Below the pieces are notes generated by a model, which was not told the DNA's origin, searched no databases, and saw only the letters and a program-made list of their open reading frames with translations. 38,755 nucleotides of DNA from a virus, in the IMG/VR virus record IMGVR_UViG_3300028394_000157, positions 1-38,755 of that record, one strand, 5' to 3'. A program made the translations under genes and the position numbers. This document shows, in pieces, positions 8,902 to 17,826 of the stretch. Numbering within the stretch: position 1 is the stretch's first letter; each line of letters begins with the position of its first letter.

Positions 8902-11900
8902 TTACGCTGTCATTGCAGTTCTTGCCACTTTGATCACCATAGATGACGGAGTGTAGTTTGGAGTAAATGTCAATGTCATTGTACCTCCACTGTATCCTGC
9001 ATCAAATGATCCTAGTTCACCTGTTGAAGTCGCAATAGCATATTCAGTTAAGAATGCGTTTGTACCATCATGGAACAATAGGATTTCTTCTGCATGTATC
9101 TTAACACCGTCTACAATTTGAACAATATATTTTGCAGTTCTATAGGTAGCTCCACTATATGTGTCTAAGTTAACCAATGCGCTAGTAGTAATTGCTGAGC
9201 TGGTGTAACTTGATTGTAAATTGTTATTACTAAACAGTGCATTAATTACTGAACCTGCGGCCGCTGTACCAGCAGTAATACTACCACCTAATGTAATACT
9301 CTTAGCGAGACCCATACCACCTGTGGTTACAATGGAGCCAGCGTTAGTAGCATTACTGTCTGTGACGTTGTTTACCTGTAGGGTGTTGTTTAGTGTTGTA
9401 GAATTGGTTACTTGGAAAGTTCCACCAACTGTACCGTTACCGCTAACTGTCAAACTTGTTGCTGTAAAGTTAGTAGTAGTTGTACCACCGTTCAAGAATG
9501 TCTGTTGTGTTACAGATAGCTGACCAGCAATAGTAGCAGTGCTGGCTACATAGATATCTTTAGCAATACCAACACCACCAGCTACCTGTAATGCACCAGT
9601 TGTAGTTGATGCCAAACTAGGTGTAGTGCTACTTAATACTAGTGATCCAGCAATGGTAGCAGTTGTGCCAACATACAAATCTTTAGCAATACCAACACCA
9701 CCTGTTGTTTGAACAGCACCAGCAGTTGCACTGGCCAACGTTGGTGTTACGTTATTGTGATATGCTATTCCAACAAAAGTAGCAGTAGTACCAACATACA
9801 AATCTTTGGCAATTTCTACACCACCGGAAACTTCAACTGCGGCTACTGCAGGAGCTCCACCTAATGTCGGAGCGGTGCTGGTAGCAAAAATTGTCCCAGC
9901 GATAGTAGCAGTTGTGCCAATGTAGATATCTTTAGCAACACCAACACCGCCAGTTACCTGTACCGCACCAGCAGTTGCTGAGCCTAGTGATGGTGCAGTG
10001 TTAGTTGGAAGTAAAATTCCTGCGATAGTAGCAGTAGTACCAACATAGATGTCTTTGGTAATACCAACGCCACCTAGCGTTTGGATTGCACCAGCAGAGG
10101 CTAAACCTAAGCTAGGTGTTACACTGGTTGCAGTCATTACGGTAGTGCTTGCACCACCATTTAATAATGATTGACCTGTGACTGTTAATGTAGTGCCAAC
10201 TGTTAATGCATTTGTCACAGTCAATGCGCTGGCTGTTGCACCAGCATTGAGAGATACATATCCACTAGCAGAAATCTGTGCGGCTGATAATGTACCAGTT
10301 ACACTTGGGCTAGCTGAGAATACAATATTACCGGTACCTGTTGCACCAGTTGAGGTAACACCTTCAAGTGTAACACGACCAGTAGCAGTAAAAGCACCAC
10401 CAACAAATAATCCTCCTGCAACACCAACTCCACCAGCAACTGTCAGTGCACCTGTTGTGCCGCTGATCGTACCATTAGTGCCAGTTACCGCAATGTTAGC
10501 AAATGTACCAGTAGTAGCAGTAATTGTGTCTGCACCACCGTTAACAAGATTAAGGTTACCGGCAACGTTAATGTCACCACCAACATATAGGCTCTTAGCA
10601 ACGGCCACACCACCTAAGGTTATGAAAGAACCTGTGCTAGCACCAGAACTTGCGCTATCAGTTGTTCCAGAAACTACGATGTTTGTGGTTGTAAAGACTG
10701 TGCCATTATACACCAATCCAGCATTGAATACTGTTGATCCAGGAGCACTTTGATAAGGTATTTGATTAACCAGTCCGCCGGCGATGTTGGTAGCTGTTGT
10801 AGAATTACCTGCGCTCAGAGCACCAACGCTGGTCCAAGCTGGGTTACCACCACTGACCGATAAGATATAACCGTTAGTACCGATCGGCAACATTGATGTT
10901 GAACCAGCCGCAGTCTGGTATGGTAAACTGCCGCTTGCTCCACCTGCTAGGTTAGTGGCAGTATTAGCATAATAAATGGTACCATTTAATTGTTGTACTG
11001 CGCTGTTCCACAGTACGTTAGAGTTGACTAGGTTACCACTAGCGTCTGAGAATATAACACCGCTGTTTGTGGTCAAGTTAGCCACTGTTGCGCTGGCCGC
11101 ACGTATATTGTTAGAGCTGTAAATTGCACCAGTTACACCAATACCACCGACTACCCGTAGCGCACCTGTGCCAGTTGATGTGGCATTTTGTGTGTCCTGT
11201 AGATACGCACTGCCAGTTCTAAATGTACCAAGTGTTGCATTGGAAAAGTCTCCACTAGCACCTTCTGCCCCGGCATTATACCAGTGTAGTTCTTTAGTAG
11301 CATTGTCTAATACCAATGCCGCATTGGTATCAGTTGAATTTGTATAATAGCGGAAACGGAAACCAATGTCTTTACCATCGTCAACAAACCAAGGAGAATA
11401 AACACCACCTGGTGGTGTATGGATTTCAAGGATGCTATCTGTATAGTATGTGTTGGTACTCAATACATAAGTTGCTGTACCACTGAATGTTACAGGACCT
11501 TTGAACAATGCCGCACCACTAATAGTCAATCCGCTATCTGCGTAAATACCACCTTGGGTATAAATCGCGTTGGCAGTGTTAGTAGCAGTGTTGTACTGCG
11601 TACTCATCACAATCAAGTTGTTGTTTATATAAGCGCCGCCAGTTACTGTCAACGCACCTAGACCGGCACTGGTAGCAGAAGTAGCATTAGAAACACTAGC
11701 AACTCCGCTGACACTTAATGTGCCGCCAAGTGCTGTAATATTTGTACCGGTAACAAACAGAGCACCACTGAATGTGTTTATTGCTCCGTTAAAAAGACTA
11801 GGACCGCCTACTAGTAAATTATTTGTTACGGTGGCCGCACTAATGGTCGCCCCGCCGTTTAATCCACTAAAGCCGGTTACTGTTAACGAATTAGTTACAG

Positions 11901-12144
11901 TAAATACGTTAGCTGTTGCTCCACCATTCAATGAAGTTTGACCAGCTACAGCTAGTGTGCTGTTTAAATTAGTTGCTCCCCAGACTGTAGCAGTTGAGCC
12001 AACTACTATGTTTTTTGCAATTGCCGCCCCGCCATTAACTTGTAGCGTACCGGTTTGCCCTGTTGATGTACTCGCAAAAAAAGAGCCTTCAACCAGGACA
12101 CCTGCTTTGGTTACAAAGTCTCTAGTAATTGATGTTAGTGCCAT
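8902..12144 (-). CDS. Giant fibre protein with 41-residue tandem repeats and C-terminal beta domain
   Basis: This 1080-residue protein is Thr/Ser/Gly/Ala-rich and nearly free of cysteine, typical of trimeric fibre shafts. Repeats based on 'GALTVAGGVGVAGGLFVGG' run through most of it. A tight array of five to six 41-residue units (GGVGIAKDLYVGTTATIAG plus 'TTPSLASATAGAVQ') lies at about residues 675-870. Around residues 230-300 a non-repeat domain (YYTDSILEIHTPPGG, WFVDDGKDIGFRFRYY) interrupts the shaft. This resembles short conserved domains in other T4-like fibres. The last 85 residues (YRTAKYIVQIVDG to MVIKVARTAMTA) form a compact domain that is clearly homologous to the end of the 377-residue neighbour. 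Start: ATG preceded by AAAAAGGAATATAAAAA. It ends at a strong terminator. Confidence 0.88.
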   Translation of the reverse strand: MALTSITRDFVTKAGVLVEGSFFASTSTGQTGTLQVNGGAAIAKNIVVGSTATVWGATNLNSTLAVAGQTSLNGGATANVFTVTNSLTVTGFSGLNGGATISAATVTNNLLVGGPSLFNGAINTFSGALFVTGTNITALGGTLSVSGVASVSNATSATSAGLGALTVTGGAYINNNLIVMSTQYNTATNTANAIYTQGGIYADSGLTISGAALFKGPVTFSGTATYVLSTNTYYTDSILEIHTPPGGVYSPWFVDDGKDIGFRFRYYTNSTDTNAALVLDNATKELHWYNAGAEGASGDFSNATLGTFRTGSAYLQDTQNATSTGTGALRVVGGIGVTGAIYSSNNIRAASATVANLTTNSGVIFSDASGNLVNSNVLWNSAVQQLNGTIYYANTATNLAGGASGSLPYQTAAGSTSMLPIGTNGYILSVSGGNPAWTSVGALSAGNSTTATNIAGGLVNQIPYQSAPGSTVFNAGLVYNGTVFTTTNIVVSGTTDSASSGASTGSFITLGGVAVAKSLYVGGDINVAGNLNLVNGGADTITATTGTFANIAVTGTNGTISGTTGALTVAGGVGVAGGLFVGGAFTATGRVTLEGVTSTGATGTGNIVFSASPSVTGTLSAAQISASGYVSLNAGATASALTVTNALTVGTTLTVTGQSLLNGGASTTVMTATSVTPSLGLASAGAIQTLGGVGITKDIYVGTTATIAGILLPTNTAPSLGSATAGAVQVTGGVGVAKDIYIGTTATIAGTIFATSTAPTLGGAPAVAAVEVSGGVEIAKDLYVGTTATFVGIAYHNNVTPTLASATAGAVQTTGGVGIAKDLYVGTTATIAGSLVLSSTTPSLASTTTGALQVAGGVGIAKDIYVASTATIAGQLSVTQQTFLNGGTTTTNFTATSLTVSGNGTVGGTFQVTNSTTLNNTLQVNNVTDSNATNAGSIVTTGGMGLAKSITLGGSITAGTAAAGSVINALFSNNNLQSSYTSSAITTSALVNLDTYSGATYRTAKYIVQIVDGVKIHAEEILLFHDGTNAFLTEYAIATSTGELGSFDAGYSGGTMTLTFTPNYTPSSMVIKVARTAMTA
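9540..10110 (-). repeat. Five-copy tandem repeat, 123-base period
   Basis: The DNA encoding KDLYVGTTATIAG recurs at about 9548, 9671, 9794, 9920 and 10043, that is every 123 bases with one step of 126. The repeats are imperfect at DNA level and stay in frame, giving units of 41 or 42 residues in the fibre shaft. Confidence 0.85.
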
Positions 12145-12160
12145 TTTTTATATTCCTTTT

Positions 12161-13294
12161 TTATATTGACATTCCTGTCCTAAATGTCTTTATTACCTTG
12201 TCCGAAGCTTGATATGCTGTAAAGTATAATCTTACTATGTTATCTCCCTGCACATCTGCCGCAAATTCCCCTAGTTCTCCAGAAGATGAAACAACCGCAT
12301 ATTCTGTTGCATAAATTGTTCCTATATTGTCTACTAGTAACAGTATTTCAATAACTTCAAAATTTGCCCCAGCGCCCACTCCCTCTGATATCTGTATTAC
12401 GTATTTGGACGCCCTAAAGTCGCCCATTGAATAACTATCTACTACAACAGTATCTGTATTATTTACCATAAGATATGAAGAATCCATGACTGTATCCGCA
12501 ATTTTAATACTTTCTGAGCAGATTCTTTTAGCCACTCCCAGGCCGCCGTCGATAATCACTGCACCTGTTCCAGTACCGGTAGATTCGGTAGTGTTGGCAA
12601 AACGCACAACATTTGTAGTAGTCGACCCTCTACCTGTGACTGTTTGCAATGTTGAAGTGTTATTAATAACTAACACACCTTGAGTACCGGTGTTAGCAAT
12701 AAAAATGTCTACGCCTGCAAAAATACTTTGCCCCAGGCTAGATGTAGTGATTACAGGAACGCCGGCGCTGTAGATTGTGCCACCTAACCATAGATCGCCT
12801 CCTGCAGAAATACCTCCACCGACAACCAGCGCACCGGTACCTACTGAAAATGCCGACGCAGTATTTAGAATGGTAATCTGTTGAGTAGTAGTGGACCCTC
12901 TCTCAGAGACTGACTGTAGAGTACTGGTATTCCAAACAGTTACTACTCCAGTTGAACTACTAACTGCGGTGTCTGTGCCAGCAAGTACTGTGGTTTGAAT
13001 TACATATCGATTCAGCGTAGCAGTGGTAATAATTTCGGCGCCGTCGATCGTAGAAGTATTATTAATGTTAACTGCACCGCCGACACCAACACCACCTGTA
13101 ATTACTAGGCCGCCAGTGTTTGTGGAAGTACTTTGTGTACTGGTAGTAATAGTAATATTTGTTGCGGTAAGCACCGTTACAACACTGGAATTTTGGCTTT
13201 GAATGGCCCATGCGGTTCCATTCCAAACGTAGGTTTTGGTGCCTAGGACATACGTGTCTCCTGGGTTGGGGTTATTTGGAAATCCTAATGACAT
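12161..13294 (-). CDS. Fibre-like protein with N-terminal WNG motif and shared C-terminal domain
   Basis: This is a 377-residue protein. The N-terminus, SLGFPNNPNPGDTYVLGTKT followed by YVWNGTAWAIQS, is the short module that opens many T4-like marine fibre proteins. The middle has 'STSTNTGGLVITGGVGVGGAV' repeats alternating with a second element, 'NTSTLQTVTGRGSTTTNVV' (two to three copies, with RGSTTT conserved). The last 115 residues (ADTVMDSSYLMV to VIKTFRTGMSI) align along their length with the end of the 1080-residue protein: FRASKYVIQI against YRTAKYIVQI, YATEYAVVSSSGELG against LTEYAIATSTGELG. This is therefore a shared terminal domain, perhaps a trimerisation or receptor-facing tip. 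The ATG follows AAAGAGTAAAAAAT; spacing to both neighbours is 12-16 bases, so it is in an operon. Confidence 0.86.
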   Translation of the reverse strand: MSLGFPNNPNPGDTYVLGTKTYVWNGTAWAIQSQNSSVVTVLTATNITITTSTQSTSTNTGGLVITGGVGVGGAVNINNTSTIDGAEIITTATLNRYVIQTTVLAGTDTAVSSSTGVVTVWNTSTLQSVSERGSTTTQQITILNTASAFSVGTGALVVGGGISAGGDLWLGGTIYSAGVPVITTSSLGQSIFAGVDIFIANTGTQGVLVINNTSTLQTVTGRGSTTTNVVRFANTTESTGTGTGAVIIDGGLGVAKRICSESIKIADTVMDSSYLMVNNTDTVVVDSYSMGDFRASKYVIQISEGVGAGANFEVIEILLLVDNIGTIYATEYAVVSSSGELGEFAADVQGDNIVRLYFTAYQASDKVIKTFRTGMSI

Positions 13295-13306
13295 ATTTTT
13301 TACTCT

Positions 13307-15454
13307 TTATAATTGTGCAATTTGTAACCAGAATCTATCACCACCATCATTGATCCACTGATATTGTGCTAACGATGTAAGATCTATCCAATAGTCTCCT
13401 ACCCTGTTAGTTGATGTTGTGGGAGCCTGGACTCCAACAGTTACTCTAGGAGTATAAAGTAGATAATCTTCGTCGGCATTACCTGCGTTTGAATAAATGT
13501 TTCCGGGAACATTTAATGTGTTAGTGCCTGAGGTAAAATAACTGCTGGTTGATTCGGTAACATAGGTCAGTGCAACGTCACTTCTAATAGGACTGTAGTC
13601 GACAATAGCATCTGTTAATCCTAGATAATAAGACTGTAAAGGACTTACATCATTAATGAATACATTGTCAGAGTTGGTTGCTGTTTGTGCAGTTCCTGCC
13701 GACAGTGCTCCGATACTATTCCAGAAAGGCACATGCCCGTCTGATACCAATACTTGGTCAATGGTACCAATTGGCAATAGTGTAGTAACACCTGAAGTAG
13801 TTTGATAAGGTAAGCTACCTCTGTCTCCGCCTTGTATATTGGTAGCGGTAGTAGCAACACCGACTAAGTTACCAAAGAAGGTAGTAGCGGTAACATTATT
13901 TTCTACATAAACATCATTAAAAAATGCGTCTCTAGGATTATCTTTTCCGATGATCATCCTGTCTAATACGCCGTCAATGCTTGATTGTATTGTTACTTTT
14001 CCGCCTAGTGTAGGCTGAATAATAACGTCGGCACTAGCAGGACTTAATGTCACAGAGCCCAGGCCAGTAACATTCAATTCTCTAATCACATTTAAATCTC
14101 GGCCAATTCTAGCGTCTTGATTAACGTAAAGATCTTCTCCAATGCTGGCGCCGCCAGTAACCTGTAAGGCACCTTCGCCTTGATTATTAGCCTGCTGTGC
14201 TGAAAGAATTCTTACAATACCACCAATGTTAGCATTATCTCCAATACCAACGCCACCTAATACTACCAATGCTCCAGAATTAGTACTTGTAGACAGTGTA
14301 CCTAATCCTAAACCAGTATCTGCATTGATCTGTAGGTATCCGCCTCCATTATAATAAAAAGTAGAACCAATGCTAATTTGATTGTCAACACCGTCTACAA
14401 GGTTATCACCACCAAGTGCAATGTTACCACTGCCTTTGGTCATGTTGTTTGCTACCTCATGCCCGATAAGCAAATTATAAGAACCTGTGGTTAAACTATT
14501 GGCTAAATTATGTCCTAAGAAAAAGTTTTGTCGACCATTGATTAAATTATTTGCCGCATTTATACCTACTGCAATATTATCATCATATACTGTGGTAATA
14601 GAAATCAAGCCGCCGCTGTCATAGGCAGTAAATGTACCAGTTAATGGGGTTGTTAAATTTATATCTGTGTATAAATTAATGTCATTTGCAGTAATTGGAT
14701 CGGCGTAATATGTATTATTATTAAGTTCTGTGGTTCCAACCACTCCGGTGATAAGAATCTCTGTACCGGAGGTAATATTATGTCCGGAGGCTGTTATGGT
14801 AATAAATCCAGTAGTGCTAACTCCTGTGATACCGATCCAAGGAATGCTGTGATATACTCCGATGTTTTGTAAACTACCGTCACCAATAGCAATTGTCTGT
14901 ATTACTCCTGTGCCAGTGCCAATGGCATTACGACCAATTGCCACTACCTTTAATGAAGTGTCGATCCCCAACAGAGTGTCCCAGCCTATGGCAATACTTG
15001 ATTGCCCGGTCGGACTGCCATCTTGAGCTATGGCGCCAGTGCCCTGTAAGACTACGTTATTTTTGCCTTTAAACCCTTGACCAACAGTTATTCCATTTAC
15101 ATGGATATCGTCTCCGGTCCACATGCCGGCTTGTACGCCAATGCCTCCTTGGACAACTAATACTCCGGTGAAAGTGCTGGTGTTAATAACATTGCCGGCA
15201 ACAATCACAGTGCTTGTACCAGTACCCACAATTTGTATATTTTGATTAGGCACATTGCTATACATAGTACCTGATGTAAATTGTATGTTACCAAGACTAG
15301 ATCTATAAGTAGTAATTAATTTCTCATCGGTTACAATTGTATAACCTGTAGACGTACTTGGTGACGGCGGTAGCTGAGGTTGCGCTCCCTTTAGGTCAAT
15401 AAATTGACCACTTCCACCTCGTCTTAGCGTTGACCCACTTAATAATCCTGGCAT
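13307..15454 (-). CDS. Fibre protein with YadA-head-like repeats
   Basis: This is a 715-residue protein. Residues about 150-200 and 300-370 carry repeats of the form SIAIGWDTLLGI, VAIGRNAIGTG, IAIGDGSLQNI, IAVGINAANNLI and LLIGHEVANNM. These match the left-handed parallel beta-roll ('head') motif of YadA-type trimeric adhesins, known from other T4-like fibres. Between the blocks is an Ig-like module (ITASGHNITSGTEILITGV). The rest has GALVVLGGVGIGD fibre repeats. The C-terminus (VGDYWIDLTSLAQYQWINDG then DRFWLQIAQL) is an aromatic, probably globular end. The N-terminus, PGLLSGSTLRRGGSGQFIDL, resembles short attachment tails. Start: ATG with TAGGATGATATA upstream. It is presumably a long tail-fibre or adhesin component; attachment partner unknown. 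Confidence 0.86.
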   Translation of the reverse strand: MPGLLSGSTLRRGGSGQFIDLKGAQPQLPPSPSTSTGYTIVTDEKLITTYRSSLGNIQFTSGTMYSNVPNQNIQIVGTGTSTVIVAGNVINTSTFTGVLVVQGGIGVQAGMWTGDDIHVNGITVGQGFKGKNNVVLQGTGAIAQDGSPTGQSSIAIGWDTLLGIDTSLKVVAIGRNAIGTGTGVIQTIAIGDGSLQNIGVYHSIPWIGITGVSTTGFITITASGHNITSGTEILITGVVGTTELNNNTYYADPITANDINLYTDINLTTPLTGTFTAYDSGGLISITTVYDDNIAVGINAANNLINGRQNFFLGHNLANSLTTGSYNLLIGHEVANNMTKGSGNIALGGDNLVDGVDNQISIGSTFYYNGGGYLQINADTGLGLGTLSTSTNSGALVVLGGVGIGDNANIGGIVRILSAQQANNQGEGALQVTGGASIGEDLYVNQDARIGRDLNVIRELNVTGLGSVTLSPASADVIIQPTLGGKVTIQSSIDGVLDRMIIGKDNPRDAFFNDVYVENNVTATTFFGNLVGVATTATNIQGGDRGSLPYQTTSGVTTLLPIGTIDQVLVSDGHVPFWNSIGALSAGTAQTATNSDNVFINDVSPLQSYYLGLTDAIVDYSPIRSDVALTYVTESTSSYFTSGTNTLNVPGNIYSNAGNADEDYLLYTPRVTVGVQAPTTSTNRVGDYWIDLTSLAQYQWINDGGDRFWLQIAQL

Positions 15455-15466
15455 TATATCATCCTA

Positions 15467-15850
15467 TTATGCGTTAGCTGTTTGAAGTATACTCATTATC
15501 AATTGCATAGTGCCTGTACTGTCGGTATATGCACGAATGCTGTCTAGTTCTTCAACGATCATTTTACCCGATAACGGTGTTCCTGCATCGTTAGGAGGAA
15601 TAGCAAAATCTCTTACCAGCGCACTTGCTGTTTGCCCTGGCTGGCCGCCAAATCCTTGAGCATCTGCTAGAATTGTTCTATACCTAAAGTGTTCAAAACT
15701 TACCACATGTGTTTCGGTACTTAAATTTGCCACCTGAGCCATCAATACAATGGCAGTAACACCAATAGGTGCAGTATAGACCGTAGCCGTAGTACTGGTG
15801 GTCAACATTGCTGTTTTTGTTAAAAATTTGTTTAATGGTAACTGTGCCAT
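15467..15850 (-). CDS. Small virion-associated protein, conserved-hypothetical type
   Basis: This 127-residue protein begins AQLPLNKFLTKTAMLTTSTT and contains VYTAPIGVTAIVLMAQVANL, VVSFEHFRYRT, and VRDFAIPPNDAGTPLSGKMI followed by VEELDSIRAYT. The pattern of alternating strands around 'APxGxTAIVLxAQVxN' and 'VPPxDAxxxLxGKxxxExxDS' is one I associate with small proteins encoded beside the fibre genes of T4-like marine phages. Its function is unknown; a single beta-sandwich that caps or adapts a fibre is plausible. ATG follows CAGGAATAATATAAT. It sits 17 bases after the beta-helix gene and 12 before the YadA-like fibre gene, so it is part of the same transcript. Confidence 0.8.
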   Translation of the reverse strand: MAQLPLNKFLTKTAMLTTSTTATVYTAPIGVTAIVLMAQVANLSTETHVVSFEHFRYRTILADAQGFGGQPGQTASALVRDFAIPPNDAGTPLSGKMIVEELDSIRAYTDSTGTMQLIMSILQTANA

Positions 15851-15867
15851 ATTATATTATTCCTGTT

Positions 15868-17826
15868 TTACTCAATTGCCAATATGAACGGTGTCATGTT
15901 AGCATATAAACTTTGTACAAATGTTCTTCCGGATAACACACCAGTTGCCTGACTAATTACCAATCCTGGACCAATACGGAAGTCACCGTTTTGATCTGTT
16001 GAAGTAAAGAACACCTTACCACTATTTAACTGAACTGTTTCCTTGCTTTGAACAGGGTCAGCAACTCCGCGTTGAGGTAAAGCACCGTAGTCTGTGCCTG
16101 CGCCCACGTATTCAAACACATAACCGGACGCACTAATATAACTACGCTGATAGAAGTTTACAGTTGATCCGTCTGGGAACAAGTCGGGTCTAGTCACCGC
16201 TTCTCCCATTTCTACAATATGATAAGTTCCTGGACGACTCCAGTAGCTCAATCCACTGTAAACACTGTTGTAATTTCCGCCTGATTCCAAATCATAAAGA
16301 ATCTGTTGAAGAATTAACTTGATGTCTCTGGCGCATTTATCTGAATTATAGTCAGTTGCTCCGGTAACACTGCCTAGGTAAATCCTAACATAGGCCGCAA
16401 CTTCTTCGGCTAAGAAATCTATGTTACCTTCAATTAGTGTAATGGCCGCGCCTGCACCTGTAGGAATTGTCCCCGAAGTGGTTATTAGGCTAGGCGGAAC
16501 TACATTCTTAGCCGCGTCAATATCGGGCGCATTGATAATGTTGATCATTTGATCAAATCTTAAATCAATAAACGGTTGTGCGGCGGCTCCACCGGTAATA
16601 TTACCTGGAATAAATTGTGTAACAAGATTTCCTGACGAAGTTGTAACAGCAATATTAGCAATAACTTCATCTACTTTTTCTTTTAAGTATTCTATTGTTT
16701 GAGCATGTGCCGCAATTTGGCCAATACTAGGTCCTTGATAGAACGAGTTAGTGTTGGTTGCTAAAATGTTAGTGTTCGGAGCATATGGACTAGTTGCCAC
16801 AACACTTGTTTGTACTGTGTAATAACTGTTACCGCAGAAATACAGTGTAAAGAAAGTAGGGTTAGTAACGTCGCCACCGCCGTGAGTCAATGCTTGGTTA
16901 AGTGTAATACTATTATATCCAACATCTGTGACAATGGTGCCAGTGGCCGCATACCATTTCATGTATCCTTCGTTTGGAGTAGGTTGGTCAAATTCATCGT
17001 AAATGATATTGCCAAATCCGTCTACGACATAAGGAAACTGATCATATTCGTAGCCGTACTGATCCCTAATACGAACTGCATTGTCAATATATACATCAGT
17101 GGTAGAAATGTTGCTCAGTACAATTGACCCTGTAGACAATGTACTGGTACTTGGCTGTGCATTTAAAAATCCAGGCAACCCTTGCTCGTTGGTATGCCCT
17201 GCTGGAGGAATAATTTCCATAACCTCGCCGATGTGAGGCCTGTTGTTTAAGTCAGGTACAAACACCTCAACTCGTCCACCAGTTGGCCAGTAGCCAGTTG
17301 GATAAAATTGATCCAAATATGGCAATGGATTACCTTGGCCGTCAACTCCTTGTGGGCTGAACGGGTAGGCTCTAAACGGAGGATTAAACACTGTTCCGCT
17401 AAAATCTCTCTTACCAAATCCCTTGGCCACTAAACAAAGATTGCCAAAGTTAGCGTTACTGTTAACAATACTTGCAATACCGCCGTTATCGCAAAGGACA
17501 CCAGTTGAACAGAACAATGTAAACACCGATACCAACTGTGCGTAACCGTTGTTTGTGACTTTAATACCAACACCGCCCTGGGTGACCTGGGTATATGCAT
17601 CATAAACAAACGATTGAATTGGACTACGATCACTGATCACAGAGCCGTCAACTAAACTTCCCCCCATGCTACCAATCTTGTCCGTCTTACGTTGGTCCCA
17701 TGTGGTAGCATTACCTGTATAGGCTAAACTCTTTTCTTCTACTTGAGAGTCTTGTAGTGGAAAAATTAATACATCGCCAAAATATAAAGTGGCATTATTA
17801 CCAAAACCAATAGTACTGGTGCTCAA
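15868..17826 (-). CDS. Second half of a split beta-helix virion protein
   Basis: The frame gives 652 residues from TTG at 17826 but is open up to 17889. An ATT at 17881-17883 would add IAPRITAVNRLSTGTYQIG, which reads like real protein; no ATG exists near the start. Residues 60-145 (SPIQSFVYDAYTQVTQGGVG, NNGYAQLVSVFTLFCSTGVL, NSNANFGNLCLVAKG) look like the later turns of a pectate-lyase-type beta-helix. The early turns are in the upstream 1497-residue ORF. Residues 465-530 hold a seventh copy of the C-x-R-D helical repeat (CARD at 498-501, GGNYNSVYSGLSYWSR). The C-terminus (DFRIGPGLVISQATGVLSGR) is another conserved-looking module. It is a virion surface or fibre component. The start is uncertain: candidates are TTG at 17826 with a distant GGA, the ATT, or a -1 frameshift from the gene before it. 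Confidence 0.8.
   Translation of the reverse strand: MSTSTIGFGNNATLYFGDVLIFPLQDSQVEEKSLAYTGNATTWDQRKTDKIGSMGGSLVDGSVISDRSPIQSFVYDAYTQVTQGGVGIKVTNNGYAQLVSVFTLFCSTGVLCDNGGIASIVNSNANFGNLCLVAKGFGKRDFSGTVFNPPFRAYPFSPQGVDGQGNPLPYLDQFYPTGYWPTGGRVEVFVPDLNNRPHIGEVMEIIPPAGHTNEQGLPGFLNAQPSTSTLSTGSIVLSNISTTDVYIDNAVRIRDQYGYEYDQFPYVVDGFGNIIYDEFDQPTPNEGYMKWYAATGTIVTDVGYNSITLNQALTHGGGDVTNPTFFTLYFCGNSYYTVQTSVVATSPYAPNTNILATNTNSFYQGPSIGQIAAHAQTIEYLKEKVDEVIANIAVTTSSGNLVTQFIPGNITGGAAAQPFIDLRFDQMINIINAPDIDAAKNVVPPSLITTSGTIPTGAGAAITLIEGNIDFLAEEVAAYVRIYLGSVTGATDYNSDKCARDIKLILQQILYDLESGGNYNSVYSGLSYWSRPGTYHIVEMGEAVTRPDLFPDGSTVNFYQRSYISASGYVFEYVGAGTDYGALPQRGVADPVQSKETVQLNSGKVFFTSTDQNGDFRIGPGLVISQATGVLSGRTFVQSLYANMTPFILAIE

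Noticed and set aside
10178-10753. 191-codon plus-strand open frame (also 8027-8449, 9221-9523, 27496-27987 and others)
   Set aside because: These run antisense to repeat-rich or low-complexity genes. Their Val/Pro/Thr- or Ser/Pro-only composition is the mirror of the sense repeats, and none has a ribosome site or domain.
1-12144. Diversity-generating retroelement
   Set aside because: Fibre proteins with an Mtd-like start suggested it, but there is no reverse transcriptase, no template/variable repeat pair with adenine-specific change, and the repeats are ordinary coding tandem repeats.
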